Origin: Flavitalea sp966112615
Lineage (GTDB): Bacteria; Bacteroidota; Bacteroidia; Chitinophagales; Chitinophagaceae
Direction of reading: 5' to 3'
Assembly (NCBI GenBank): GCA_966112615.1
Contig: CBHWDO010000001.1
Span: 62,001 to 126,000 of the forward strand
DNA: 64,000 nt
Shown here: piece after piece, positions 43,029-53,213 of the stretch
Layout of the letters: each line of letters starts with the position of its first letter
How positions within the stretch are numbered: position 1 is the first letter of the stretch
Notes under the pieces: model-generated
What the model saw: only the letters and a program-made list of their open reading frames with translations
Database searches by the model: none
What the model was told of the DNA's origin: nothing
Made by a program: the position numbers and the translations under genes

Positions 43029-44276
43029 ATGATATTGATTGTCGACGACAAGCAGGAAAATCTATTTTCCCTGCAAAAACTGCTACAGCTACATGGCTAT
43101 GAGGTTGATACTGCCAACTCGGGGGAAGAAGCATTGCGCAAGATCCTCAAGAATGAATACGTTCTGATCATTCTCGATGTTCAGATGCCCGGTATGGATG
43201 GCTATGAAGTGGCCGAAACTGTTAAAGGATATAGTCGCACCAAAAATGTTCCTATCATTTTTCTTTCTGCAGTCAACATTGATAAGAAGTTCATCACCAG
43301 AGGATATTCTTCCGGAGGGGTAGATTATATCACAAAACCGTTTGATCCTGATTTGCTTTTGCTCAAGGTTCAGACCTTTTGCAAACTGTATGAACAGAAT
43401 CGTGAACTGAATATTATCCATGCTGCCCTTCGGGCTGAAATTGAGGTTAGAAAGCAGGCTGAACAAAAACTCCAGGAGATCAATGTACTCCTGGAAGACC
43501 GTGTGAAAGAAAGAACCAGGGATTTGCTCGAGATCAATCATGAACTCGAAATGAGCAATGCCGAATTGCAGCAATATGCATCCGTTGCATCACATGATCT
43601 TTCCGAACCACTGAGGAAGATCATTACGTTTGGAAATATTCTTCAACATAAATTCCTTAAAGATCAACCTGAGGCCAATGAACTGATGGTTAAAGTGATC
43701 AGGTCAACAGAAAGGATGCGTTCGCTTATCAATGATCTTTTGAATTTCTCCAAGCTTTCTGCATCCACCCATTTTGAAGAGACTTCACTGAGAAGTATAC
43801 TGGACGATGCCATCAGCGACCTGGAACTTGCCATCGAAGAAAAAAATGCCATCATTAAAATTGAAGAACTGCCATCCATTGAATGTATTCCCGGCCAGAT
43901 CAGGCAGATGTTTCAGAATATCCTGAGTAATGCATTGAAATTTTCAAGGGAAGATATACAGCCTGAAATACATGTCAGCGCTACATTTCAAAATGAAAGA
44001 TCGGTCGAAAGCAAGCCTGCAGAAAAAGGACAATTCATTCGAATAGATATTCAGGATAATGGTATAGGATTCGACAATGTTTACAAGAATAAGATCTTCA
44101 CTCTATTCCAGAGACTTCACGGAAAAGAGGAATATGAAGGAACCGGTATTGGTTTGGCAATCGTAAAAAAGATCATCGAAAAACATAATGGGATAATAAA
44201 GGCATCCGGAGAAGAGAATAAGGGAGCAACATTCAGTATCGTGCTTCCAGTCAGGCAAAACAATGATATCCAGTAA
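43029..44276 (+). CDS. Soluble histidine kinase with N-terminal receiver domain
   Basis: The domain order is REC (1-120, D50 in IILDVQMPGMDG), a coiled-coil linker (about 125-175), HisKA with H189 (VASHDLSEPLRKI) and a HATPase domain with GTGIGLAIVKKII. There is no membrane segment or PAS domain, so it is cytoplasmic and takes its input through phosphorylation of the receiver or the coiled coil. Such proteins act inside phosphorelays. It is the first gene of a four-gene operon; the next gene starts 12 bp downstream. Confidence 0.92.
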   Translation: MILIVDDKQENLFSLQKLLQLHGYEVDTANSGEEALRKILKNEYVLIILDVQMPGMDGYEVAETVKGYSRTKNVPIIFLSAVNIDKKFITRGYSSGGVDYITKPFDPDLLLLKVQTFCKLYEQNRELNIIHAALRAEIEVRKQAEQKLQEINVLLEDRVKERTRDLLEINHELEMSNAELQQYASVASHDLSEPLRKIITFGNILQHKFLKDQPEANELMVKVIRSTERMRSLINDLLNFSKLSASTHFEETSLRSILDDAISDLELAIEEKNAIIKIEELPSIECIPGQIRQMFQNILSNALKFSREDIQPEIHVSATFQNERSVESKPAEKGQFIRIDIQDNGIGFDNVYKNKIFTLFQRLHGKEEYEGTGIGLAIVKKIIEKHNGIIKASGEENKGATFSIVLPVRQNNDIQ

Positions 44277-44288
44277 AATTACCCGACC

Positions 44289-47200
44289 ATGAATTCATTC
44301 AAACGCAATCTGTTTATAGGTTATGGCATATCCATCCTGCTGCTGATCATCAGTGCCACAGCATCATTTATCAGTATCAGGAACCTGCTGCATTACCAGG
44401 ATCTTGTTTCCAACACTACTAAAGTGATCACCAGGCTTGAACGAGCCATGGGAGTTCTGATTGATGCGGAGACAGGTCAGCGCGGATACCTGCTAACTCA
44501 GAATAAAGAGTTTCTTGAACCTTATATTGGCGCTGAAGACAGGTACCAGGTCCTGATGAATGAGATCAAAGATCTGACCAGGGATAATCCCCAGCAACAG
44601 GTTGATGTAGCATTGCTTGAGTCTTCAGGAAAGCAAAGAATCAAATACCTGGCATCAGTAATTGATCAGAATGAAAATAATGTGACGATCTCCGATAGCC
44701 TGCTACTGGGAGGAAAAAGACTAATGGATAATGCACGCAATACTGTTCGTACCATTCAGAATCGTGAAACACAGATGCTGAACGACAGAACTGCAAGCAT
44801 GAACAGTTTTGCCAACCTCACTCCGCCTTTGATTGCAGCTGCATCACTTCTTGCCCTGATCGTTACAGTGGTATCCATTTTCAGGGTGCTGAAGGATTAT
44901 AATATGCGGTCACGAATGCAGGCCGAACTGGAAGCAAAAGATATTGAGATCGGGAAACGACTGCATCTTATCAGTGGTATTGCCGACCAGATCTCAGAAG
45001 GAAACTATACACTCAAAGTTGACGACGAAGGAAGAGATGCGCTTGGTGGCATTGCCGTATCACTCAATAAAATGGCCAACTCTCTTGACTTTTCTTTCAC
45101 CAATCTGAAAAACAGGGAATGGCAGCAAACAGGTTTATCGAAGCTGAATGATATGATGATCGGTGAAAAAGATCTTGATGAACTCACCAGGAAAGTCATT
45201 GAAGAAATTACTGAATATACGGGCTCAGGACTGGGTGCATTTTATCTTACTCATTCCGACAACCAGTTAAAATTATCCTCCAGTGTATCGATCGATCGCT
45301 CAAAAGCTCCACTAATAGTGCCATTCGGTGATGGCATATCGGGAAGAGCGGCCTTGAACCGGAAAATGATTCATATCAAAAACCTGAAGCAGGCAGAGAT
45401 CACCCTGAATTATTCGGGAGGAGAAATAAAACCAAACAGTATTCTTGCTATGCCTGTCATCTATGATAACAAGATGAAAGGCGTAATAGAAATTGCCTGT
45501 ATCAATGATTACAGCAGTGTGGTTGAAGAATATGTCAGGCTTGCTTCTCTTAACATTGGAATGGCCATTCACAGTGCCAAGGACCATCAAAGGCTCCAGG
45601 AATTACTGGCAGAAACACAGGCACAGGCAGAAGAACTTCAGTCGCAACACAGTGAACTGGAAAATGTGAATGCGGAACTTGAAGCGCAGGCGGAAAAGCT
45701 CCAGGCATCTGAGGAAGAACTGAAAGTACAGCAGGAAGAACTGCAGCAGGCAAACCTTGAACTTGAGGAAAGAAGCAGGCTGCTGGAAGAAAAGAATGAA
45801 CTCATTCTTGAAAGAAACCTTGACATACAAAAGAAAGCAGATGAACTTGCATTGAGCACCAGGTACAAATCCGAGTTCCTGGCGAATATGTCGCATGAAT
45901 TGCGTACACCACTGAACTCAATCTTGCTGCTATCAAGATTGCTTTCTGAAAATCATGAAAACAATCTATCCAACGACCAGATCGAATACGCGCAGGTAAT
46001 ACAAACATCCGGTAAAGGATTGCTTACACTGATCGATGATATCCTGGATCTATCGAAGATCGAAGCTGGCAAGATGGACCTTGAATTCATCAGCTTCAGT
46101 ACAAATGATATGCTGCATGAAATGCGATCCATGTTTGAACCGATCGCAAGAGAAAAAAATCTTGAACTCAATATCAATATTGATAAGGATGTTCCGGGTA
46201 TGATCGAGTCAGACAGGTTAAGACTTGAACAGATCCTGAGGAACCTGCTTTCCAATGCACTGAAATTTACCAAGAAAGGAAGGGTTGAAATGAATGTTGT
46301 GAAGGAAGGATCAAACGTGATCTTCAATGTGAAGGATACCGGTATTGGAATTCCTGAAGACAAGCTCCAGACCATCTTTGAAGCATTTCAGCAGGCAGAT
46401 GGTTCAACCAGGAGAAAATATGGCGGAACCGGACTTGGATTATCGATCAGTCGTGAGCTTGCAAAATTGCTTGGCGGTGAGATCCTGCTGGTAAGTAAAG
46501 AGGGCGAAGGAAGTACATTCAGTTTATCTATTCCTGTTCATCATACTAAAAAAGAATCTAAACCTGCGCCTGCTGCTGTTGCTGAAAGACAACAACCTGA
46601 AGTGATCAGCATTGATAAAAGTTTTACCACAGATGTAATTCCAAAACCGGTACCTGATGATCGCGATGAAATTGCTGATGGCGACAAATGCATCCTGATC
46701 ATAGAAGATGATACTGCTTTTGCAAAGTCGTTGCTGGATTATACCAGGACAAAAGGATACAAAGGATTGGTTTCAGTAAGAGGTGATGAAGGAATTGAGC
46801 TTGCCAAAAAATTTCGTCCTATAGGAATTCTCCTTGATGTACAGCTTCCTGTAAAAAGTGGATGGGAAGTAATGGAAGAGCTCAAGTCGGATAAGAATAC
46901 CAGGCATATCCCGGTTCACATGATGTCTTCTCATGAAGTGAAGACCAGGAGTTTAACAAAAGGAGCAGTTGACTTCATCAACAAACCGGTTGCATTTGAG
47001 AAGTTAGGTGAAATGTTTAACAGGATTGAGGAGGCATTGAGTAAGCATCCGAAGAAAGTGCTGATCGTGGAGGAAAACCCTAAGCATGCAAAAGCACTTG
47101 CTGTGTTTTTGGATTCCCACCACGTAACATCAGAGATACAGAATTCCATTGACGATGGGATCAGGGCTTTGAAAAGTGATAATGTTGATTGTGTGATACT

Positions 47201-47852
47201 CGATATGGGCGTACCTGCACAACGATCTTATGATATGCTTGAAAATATCAAGGTATCGCAGGGCCTTGAAAATATTCCGATCATTGTTTTTACAGGCAAA
47301 AATCTATCGCATGTTGAAGAGATGAAGATTAAACAATATGCAGATTCAATTGTGGTAAAAACCGCACATTCTTACCAGCGCATTCTTGATGAAGTATCAC
47401 TGTTTCTACACCTGGTAGAGGAAAACAACCGTGAAGAAAAAACTTCGCGATACAGGAAAATGGGTGAGATGGGAGAAGTATTAAAAGGTAAGACTATCCT
47501 GATCGCAGATGATGATGTGCGCAATATTTTCTCGCTAACAAAGTTACTGGAGAACTATGGCATAAATGTAGTAACCGCCATTGATGGAAAGGAAGCGTTG
47601 AATCAATTGAATACCCATAATGTTGACCTTGTATTGATGGATATGATGATGCCTGAAATGGACGGTTATGAATCGATTACCAAAATCAGGAAGAGTAACC
47701 GATTCCGTAATTTGCCGATCATTGCTGTAACAGCAAAGGCAATGACGGGCGACAGGGAAAAATGCATCAATGCAGGAGCATCAGATTATATTACAAAACC
47801 GGTGGATGTTGATCAACTGATCTCTTTGCTTAGAGTTTGGCTATACCAATAA
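44289..47852 (+). CDS. CHASE3-HAMP-GAF hybrid histidine kinase with three receiver domains
   Basis: An N-terminal membrane helix is followed by CHASE3 (about 30-175, IDAETGQRGYLLTQ), a second helix and HAMP (about 220-265). GAF (about 285-425) and a long Glu/Gln-rich coiled coil (about 430-525) lead to HisKA with H536 (MSHELRTPLNS) and HATPase (GGTGLGLSISREL). Three receivers follow, with D850, D972 and D1118. The last is the most canonical (VLMDMMMPEMDGYES); the middle one has a divergent ILDMGVPAQRSYD. At 1187 residues it is the hub of the operon. The coiled coil resembles regions methylated in chemoreceptors. The stop is 7 bp before cheR. Confidence 0.92.
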   Translation: MNSFKRNLFIGYGISILLLIISATASFISIRNLLHYQDLVSNTTKVITRLERAMGVLIDAETGQRGYLLTQNKEFLEPYIGAEDRYQVLMNEIKDLTRDNPQQQVDVALLESSGKQRIKYLASVIDQNENNVTISDSLLLGGKRLMDNARNTVRTIQNRETQMLNDRTASMNSFANLTPPLIAAASLLALIVTVVSIFRVLKDYNMRSRMQAELEAKDIEIGKRLHLISGIADQISEGNYTLKVDDEGRDALGGIAVSLNKMANSLDFSFTNLKNREWQQTGLSKLNDMMIGEKDLDELTRKVIEEITEYTGSGLGAFYLTHSDNQLKLSSSVSIDRSKAPLIVPFGDGISGRAALNRKMIHIKNLKQAEITLNYSGGEIKPNSILAMPVIYDNKMKGVIEIACINDYSSVVEEYVRLASLNIGMAIHSAKDHQRLQELLAETQAQAEELQSQHSELENVNAELEAQAEKLQASEEELKVQQEELQQANLELEERSRLLEEKNELILERNLDIQKKADELALSTRYKSEFLANMSHELRTPLNSILLLSRLLSENHENNLSNDQIEYAQVIQTSGKGLLTLIDDILDLSKIEAGKMDLEFISFSTNDMLHEMRSMFEPIAREKNLELNINIDKDVPGMIESDRLRLEQILRNLLSNALKFTKKGRVEMNVVKEGSNVIFNVKDTGIGIPEDKLQTIFEAFQQADGSTRRKYGGTGLGLSISRELAKLLGGEILLVSKEGEGSTFSLSIPVHHTKKESKPAPAAVAERQQPEVISIDKSFTTDVIPKPVPDDRDEIADGDKCILIIEDDTAFAKSLLDYTRTKGYKGLVSVRGDEGIELAKKFRPIGILLDVQLPVKSGWEVMEELKSDKNTRHIPVHMMSSHEVKTRSLTKGAVDFINKPVAFEKLGEMFNRIEEALSKHPKKVLIVEENPKHAKALAVFLDSHHVTSEIQNSIDDGIRALKSDNVDCVILDMGVPAQRSYDMLENIKVSQGLENIPIIVFTGKNLSHVEEMKIKQYADSIVVKTAHSYQRILDEVSLFLHLVEENNREEKTSRYRKMGEMGEVLKGKTILIADDDVRNIFSLTKLLENYGINVVTAIDGKEALNQLNTHNVDLVLMDMMMPEMDGYESITKIRKSNRFRNLPIIAVTAKAMTGDREKCINAGASDYITKPVDVDQLISLLRVWLYQ

Positions 47853-47858
47853 AGGACT

Positions 47859-48689
47859 ATGAAGAATGAGCTGACGATCATAAAGGATGAAGAACTGAAA
47901 GTATTGACGAATACTGTGTTTGAGATCCATGGATATGATTTTTCAAACTACGCAAAATCATCTCTGAAAAGAAGGATCAACAGGCTTATGATCATTGATC
48001 GTATACCGAGTTTCGCAGAACTGATCTACAGGATAAGATCGGATCAAAATTATCTTACGCATCTCGTAGAAGAAGTAACCGTGAATGTTACTGAGATGTT
48101 TCGCGATCCGTTGACATTCAAATTCATTAGAGAGAAAGTTTTACCGGTACTGGCAACTTATCCATTCATCAGGATCTGGCATGCGGGCTGTGCAACTGGT
48201 GAGGAAGTTTATTCGATGGCTATACTGCTGGAGGAAGCAAACCTTTTACACAAGTCACTGTTGTATGCCACAGATCTGAATCCTTCGGTGATTGAAAATA
48301 TCAGGAAAGGAATTTTTCCGATGAATATGATGAAGCAGTACTCCGAGAATTATATTTTATCAGGAGGAAATAAAGATTTTTCAAGTTACTATACAGCAAA
48401 ATATGACTGGGCTAAATTCAATGAGAACCTGGGTGCAAAAATGATCGTTGCCACACATAACCTGGTTTCTGATCGATCCTTTAATGAATTTCAATTCATC
48501 TTTTGCAGGAATGTGCTGATCTATTTCGATAAACAATTACAGGATAAAGTGCTTGATCTTTTTGATGACAGTCTTGAAAAATTTGGTTTCCTGATCCTGG
48601 GCTCTAAAGAAAATATCAGGTTCTCGAAGATAGCACCAAAATATCAGCAGGTTGATCCAAAAGAAAAGATATGGCGCAAGGTTCAGTAA
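47859..48689 (+). CDS. CheR-type protein-glutamate methyltransferase
   Basis: An N-terminal helical CheR domain (about 15-70) precedes a SAM-binding domain with HAGCATGEEVYSMAILL and the FCRNVLIYF motif. NVTEMFRDP is the conserved lead-in. At 276 residues it is a full-length CheR. It would transfer methyl groups to glutamates. No chemoreceptor, CheA or CheW lies in the window, so its substrate is probably a kinase in this operon. It overlaps cheB by 19 bp. Confidence 0.92.
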   Translation: MKNELTIIKDEELKVLTNTVFEIHGYDFSNYAKSSLKRRINRLMIIDRIPSFAELIYRIRSDQNYLTHLVEEVTVNVTEMFRDPLTFKFIREKVLPVLATYPFIRIWHAGCATGEEVYSMAILLEEANLLHKSLLYATDLNPSVIENIRKGIFPMNMMKQYSENYILSGGNKDFSSYYTAKYDWAKFNENLGAKMIVATHNLVSDRSFNEFQFIFCRNVLIYFDKQLQDKVLDLFDDSLEKFGFLILGSKENIRFSKIAPKYQQVDPKEKIWRKVQ

Positions 48690-49243
48690 ACAGGATAATA
48701 GCCATCGGGGGTTCCGCAGGAAGTCTTGAAGTGATCATGAAGATCGTTTCGGGGATCTCTGTAAATTCTGATAATGTTTACCTGGTTGTTGTACACAGGA
48801 AAAATGATGCAGAATCAATTCTTGCAGAATTATTAAAAGCAAAAACTTCTTTACCAGTTAAAGAAGTCGAAGACAAAGACCTTATCGAACCAAATCATAT
48901 TTATCTCGCTCCACCCAATTACCATTTATTACTGGAAGATGAATCTCATTTTTCTCTTGATTCATCAGAAAAGATCCACTTTAGCAGACCAAGTATTGAT
49001 GTAACATTTGAATCACTTGCAGAGATCTATGGAAATAAGGTGATTGGCATTTTACTTTCGGGCGCCAATGCAGATGGCGTAAGTGGTTTGAAGAAAATTA
49101 AAAACTGCGGAGGATTTACCATCGTGCAGGATCCTTCTACTGCCGAAGTAGGCTTTATGCCGGAGCAGGCGATCCAGGTCAATGCATACAGCCAGATCGC
49201 CGGACCTGATGAGATGATCCAGGTGTTGGCTAATTTAATTTAA
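48671..49243 (+). CDS. CheB-type methylesterase lacking a receiver domain
   Basis: This is the catalytic CheB domain only, 190 residues. The triad fits: S15 in AIGGSAGS, H42 in VVVHRK, D135 in SGANADGVSG. The N-terminal receiver domain of chemotaxis CheB is absent, so phosphorylation control must come from a partner or is missing. ATG 48671 lies inside the cheR 3' end (19 bp overlap), which suggests coupled translation and balanced methylation and demethylation. Its own stop overlaps the convergent kinase gene by 9 bp. Confidence 0.9.
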   Translation: MAQGSVNRIIAIGGSAGSLEVIMKIVSGISVNSDNVYLVVVHRKNDAESILAELLKAKTSLPVKEVEDKDLIEPNHIYLAPPNYHLLLEDESHFSLDSSEKIHFSRPSIDVTFESLAEIYGNKVIGILLSGANADGVSGLKKIKNCGGFTIVQDPSTAEVGFMPEQAIQVNAYSQIAGPDEMIQVLANLI

Positions 49244-51616
49244 TGGAAAAACTATATTGAAAGTCGCTCCAACACCTTCTTCACCATTTGCATTGATAAA
49301 GCCGTGATGACGGTGAACGATCTTCTTACACAATGCTAGCCCCAATCCTGTTCCTTCATATTGATCACGACGATTGAGCCTTGTAAATACATTGAACATT
49401 CTTTCGGCATATTCAGGGTTGAAGCCAATACCATTATCCTCAATTGTGATACACTGGTAATTTTTGAAATGTTTCAGATCTTTATAGCCATTCAATTCTT
49501 TTTCAGACAATGACTTTGAAGAGATCCTGATAGTGCAGGCTGATCCCTGCTTGGCAAATTTCAATGAGTTACTGATGAGGTTATAAAATAACTGGTAGAT
49601 CAAAGTCGGCATACCCTTTATGCGCGGAAGTTTTTCATAAGTAATACTTGCGTCCTTTTGAAGGATCAATAATTCAAGATCACTGCAGATCCCATCCATT
49701 ACCAGGTTCAGGTCGATAGTTTCTTCCAGCTGTTCTGTTGCATTTAAAACAGAATAATTAAGTATTCCTTCGATCATGTTCGACATACGTTCAGATGATG
49801 ACTGGATCTTCTGTAAATAGGTTCTTCCTTTTTCAGGAATGAATGAGATATATTCTTCCTGTAACCTGTTGCTGAAAGTTCTTATTTTTCTTAGCGGCTC
49901 TTTAAGGTCATGTGAGGCCACATGTGCAAATTGCTGAAGGTCTTCATTGGAACGATGCAGTTCAAGGGTTCTTTCCGCAACAAGAACCTCAAGGCTTTTT
50001 TCCTGCATCTTCTGATCATGTATATCGGTGGTTGTACCAAACCATTTTATTATTCTTCCGGTGCTATCTTTTACTGGTACTGCACGGCCCAGGAACCAGC
50101 GATAGCTTGATGTTTTATGGATTTTGAAACGATATTCAACTTCGTATGCCTGGCCGGTTTTTACACTGCCATACCACAAATTCAAGGTTGGTCCAACATC
50201 TTCTGGATGCAGGTAAGAAAACCATGAATTATCATATTTGGAAGATTCCATTCCTGTAACCTCGTACCATACTTTATTAAAATAGGCAATGGATCCATCG
50301 GGTTCTGCTACCCACACTATCTGCGGCATCATATCTGCCAGCTGTATGAATTCTTCCCTTGAATTTTCCAGGTCCCTGGTATATTTTTCAAGGCTTTCTT
50401 TCATCTGGAGAATGGCATTTCCAAGGAGATCTTCAGGACCGCGAGGGTTGAATGAAATATTGAAATCTCCCTTACCAATTCTTTCAGCATCCAGTGCCAA
50501 AGCCTTATTCTTTTCATCAATACTGCAGATCGATTCTGCTAAAGAACCAATAGCATCAGGGGATTCAGGCTTTAGCTGAATATCTGTTTTTCCTTCTGCA
50601 ATTTTTAGAGCAGCAACCCTTAGTTCATTCAAAGTTTTATTGATGATCCATAAGATATAAATGGCAAATGCGATCAATAAAAGACTTACTATGATCAGCC
50701 TGACAATTGCCCTGTTTCTTGCGGTTTCTTCTTTTTTATAAAATTCACGAATGGCAGTGTCGGCTTCTGTCAATAGTTTAAGCTGAAATGCACTTAAAGA
50801 ATTCAAAGCTGCATCAGAAATATCATTCCATTCTAAATATGTATAGGTACTATCCAATGCATAGGATGAAAATACTTTTTCATAGTATTCCCTTACCTGG
50901 GATAATTCAGGTTGTGCTCTTAACTTTTCATAACTCTTAATGGTTGAATTATTGGCCTTGACATACAATTCCTTTTCATACAACTTCATCACATCATAGC
51001 TTGCAGCAGTTCCGTAAATAGTTTCACGAATAAATGCCCGGGTATAAAGGATATTATACACATTAGCATTGATGATCCCCATATAGGTAATGATCTCCGA
51101 CAATATTTTTTGGGAAGTCAGTTCATTATCCAGGCTTTTTAAAAATTCATTGGACGATACGGGTGGAAAATTGAGTGTACTAAAACGGAAGATTGCATTA
51201 GTATAATAATGCATGGTGGTTGAAGGAGTGAATATTTTCTTATCAATATAGTACCGGATAGAATCCAGTGGCTGAATGAAAGTATACTTTTGAAAATCCT
51301 TCATATTACCATTGGCCTGGAGTGTCAGCGCATCAATAAGGGAATCAGTAACCCTTCTTTCAGCAAACATGGCTTTCTGGTCGGTATTCAATAAGGCAAA
51401 ATCAAAACTGTATCTGCGCTCACGCTGAAGTTGGTTTACCAGCCTGGTGATGGTAAATGATTGTTCTATGCGGGAAAGGTATCCCTTGATCTGGTCAAGG
51501 TTCCTGGTTTTTTCATATGATACCTGTGCCGTAAGGTATATGATGAATATGATAGGCACCACTGCTATCAGAAGTAGCTTAGCCATTAAAGGCAGCCGTC
51601 TGAAGATCCTATTCAT
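49235..51616 (-). CDS. NIT-HAMP-PAS sensor histidine kinase
   Basis: A membrane helix (about 12-30) is followed by a periplasmic domain of about 280 residues whose VNQLQRERRYSFDFALL segment matches the NIT (nitrate/nitrite-sensing) family. A second helix (about 305-327), HAMP, PAS/PAC (about 430-545, IVWVAEPDGSIAYFNKVWYE), HisKA with H569 (VASHDLKEPLRKI) and HATPase (GTGLGLALCKKIV) follow. The kinase core is a close relative of the one in the 43029 gene. NIT ligands are not always nitrate, so the signal is open. No response regulator is adjacent on its strand; it may feed the receivers of the convergent operon. Confidence 0.88.
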   Translation of the reverse strand: MNRIFRRLPLMAKLLLIAVVPIIFIIYLTAQVSYEKTRNLDQIKGYLSRIEQSFTITRLVNQLQRERRYSFDFALLNTDQKAMFAERRVTDSLIDALTLQANGNMKDFQKYTFIQPLDSIRYYIDKKIFTPSTTMHYYTNAIFRFSTLNFPPVSSNEFLKSLDNELTSQKILSEIITYMGIINANVYNILYTRAFIRETIYGTAASYDVMKLYEKELYVKANNSTIKSYEKLRAQPELSQVREYYEKVFSSYALDSTYTYLEWNDISDAALNSLSAFQLKLLTEADTAIREFYKKEETARNRAIVRLIIVSLLLIAFAIYILWIINKTLNELRVAALKIAEGKTDIQLKPESPDAIGSLAESICSIDEKNKALALDAERIGKGDFNISFNPRGPEDLLGNAILQMKESLEKYTRDLENSREEFIQLADMMPQIVWVAEPDGSIAYFNKVWYEVTGMESSKYDNSWFSYLHPEDVGPTLNLWYGSVKTGQAYEVEYRFKIHKTSSYRWFLGRAVPVKDSTGRIIKWFGTTTDIHDQKMQEKSLEVLVAERTLELHRSNEDLQQFAHVASHDLKEPLRKIRTFSNRLQEEYISFIPEKGRTYLQKIQSSSERMSNMIEGILNYSVLNATEQLEETIDLNLVMDGICSDLELLILQKDASITYEKLPRIKGMPTLIYQLFYNLISNSLKFAKQGSACTIRISSKSLSEKELNGYKDLKHFKNYQCITIEDNGIGFNPEYAERMFNVFTRLNRRDQYEGTGLGLALCKKIVHRHHGFINANGEEGVGATFNIVFPLN

Positions 51617-51799
51617 GCTGTTATAGTTAAGGTTTTAAGGCTGCAATGTTAGCCAATGATTCACCAAACAGAGATTAAACATTGACCATGCCTAGAACAA
51701 TTATATAAACTTTACTTATGATTAATATAAATTCATTAAATATTCATTTATGAACCAAAACCTCACCTTTGCCCCCCAGTAACAAACCCAACAACACAA

Positions 51800-52765
51800 A
51801 TGGATAATCAAATCCTGGTAACGAATCTTACTAATCCAACCCTACTGTTCTTTATTCTCGGCATTATTGCTTCGGTGATCAAAAGTGACCTGGAAATCCC
51901 GGCACAATCTGTCAAATTCATTTCCCTTTACCTGCTGTTTGCTATTGGATTCAAAGGCGGACAGGAACTTCAGCACAGCGAACTGTCCATGGAGATCCTG
52001 CTATCCCTATTACTGGGAATTGCTCTTGCAACACTGATACCTCTATATACGTTCTTTATACTGAAAAAGAAGTTGAGTGTAAGCAATGCAGGGGCAATTG
52101 CCGCTGCATATGGCTCTGTAAGCGCAGTTACATTTGTTTCGGCGGTAAGTTTTCTTGAGATGCAGGAGTTACATTTTGGTGGACATATGGTTGCCGTGAT
52201 GGCCCTGATGGAATTTCCTGCGATCATTGTGGGGTTTATTCTCATCATGAAGTACGAGAAGGAAAACAGTAATAATGTTTCGCTGAATCATATCATCAAA
52301 CATTCCTTATCGAATGGAAGCGTACTGATGATCATGGGAAGCCTGGTGATCGGAATCATTGCTGACTCCAAACAGGCAGAGGGCATCAAACCTTTTACTA
52401 CAGATATTTTCAAAGGATTTCTCGCAATTTTTCTGCTTGAAATGGGTATGATCACCGCAAAGAGGTTTTCGGCCTTCCGCAAACAAGGATGGTTCGTGAT
52501 GCTGTTCGCGATCCTGATTCCTGCCATCAATGGTTCGGCGATCGCATTGCTGAGCGGTTTTATCACCCAGGATGTAGGAAACCGGTTTATCTTCTCGATC
52601 CTGGCAGCCAGTGCATCCTATATCGCAGTGCCGGCAGCCATGCGACTGGCTGCTCCTAAAGCCGATCCGGGATTATATATTCCGATGGCACTGGGTGTTA
52701 CATTTCCTTTCAATATCACGGTTGGTATGCCGCTATATTATGAGCTGATCCATTGCACAATGTAG
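51800..52765 (+). CDS. SbtA-like sodium-dependent bicarbonate transporter family protein
   Basis: The 321-residue polytopic protein has about ten helices and matches the SbtA (DUF897) family from LTNPTLLFFILGIIASVIKSDLEIP through YLLFAIGFKGGQEL to the ASASYIAVPAAMRLAAPKADP block. In cyanobacteria SbtA imports bicarbonate with sodium. In heterotrophs the substrate is unproven, and bicarbonate for anaplerotic carboxylation is one option. No SbtB regulator follows. It stands alone, nearly touching the convergent Rrf2 gene. Confidence 0.88.
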   Translation: MDNQILVTNLTNPTLLFFILGIIASVIKSDLEIPAQSVKFISLYLLFAIGFKGGQELQHSELSMEILLSLLLGIALATLIPLYTFFILKKKLSVSNAGAIAAAYGSVSAVTFVSAVSFLEMQELHFGGHMVAVMALMEFPAIIVGFILIMKYEKENSNNVSLNHIIKHSLSNGSVLMIMGSLVIGIIADSKQAEGIKPFTTDIFKGFLAIFLLEMGMITAKRFSAFRKQGWFVMLFAILIPAINGSAIALLSGFITQDVGNRFIFSILAASASYIAVPAAMRLAAPKADPGLYIPMALGVTFPFNITVGMPLYYELIHCTM

Positions 52766-52766
52766 G

Positions 52767-53183
52767 TTATACCATAAAATGGCCGGCATGACTTAACTCG
52801 CTGATCTTTTTCTGCTGGAAAAGCGCCACCAGCTGCTTTTTGATCTCTTTGTACTGGGAATGCATGGAACAGGGGTGATCATCGCTACATTCTTTTAGCC
52901 CCATCACGCAGGTCGTGATCCGCTGATCTTCTTTCAAGGCCACCAATACATCCCAAACGGGCTTGTCGATAAGTTCCGGGGTCATATAGAAACCTCCGTT
53001 AGGTCCTTTGACTGAAGCAATCACACCTCCTTTATTGAGTTGCTGAAGGATCTTGGCAGTAAAGGATTTGGGAGCCTCGATCCCTGAAGCAACCGCTTCC
53101 ACACTCAGTCTGGCGGAACCTGTTCCATTCAGGGCAATATAAAAAGTAGCACGAAGTGCATACTCACAGGCTTTTGAAAACAT
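52767..53183 (-). CDS. Rrf2-family Fe-S regulator, probable nitric-oxide sensor
   Basis: A winged-helix Rrf2 domain (about 1-85, FSKACEYALRATFYIAL and SVKGPNGGFYM) is followed by three cysteines, C92, C99 and C105. These sit where NsrR and IscR bind an iron-sulfur cluster. At 138 residues the length is typical. It is divergent from the nitric oxide reductase gene, with a 26-bp palindrome over that promoter. The likely role is repression until NO damages the cluster. The assignment to NsrR rather than another Rrf2 type is from context. Confidence 0.9.
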   Translation of the reverse strand: MFSKACEYALRATFYIALNGTGSARLSVEAVASGIEAPKSFTAKILQQLNKGGVIASVKGPNGGFYMTPELIDKPVWDVLVALKEDQRITTCVMGLKECSDDHPCSMHSQYKEIKKQLVALFQQKKISELSHAGHFMV

Positions 53184-53213
53184 ACAGGCAATGTAAATAC
53201 TTAGCAGGAAAAA

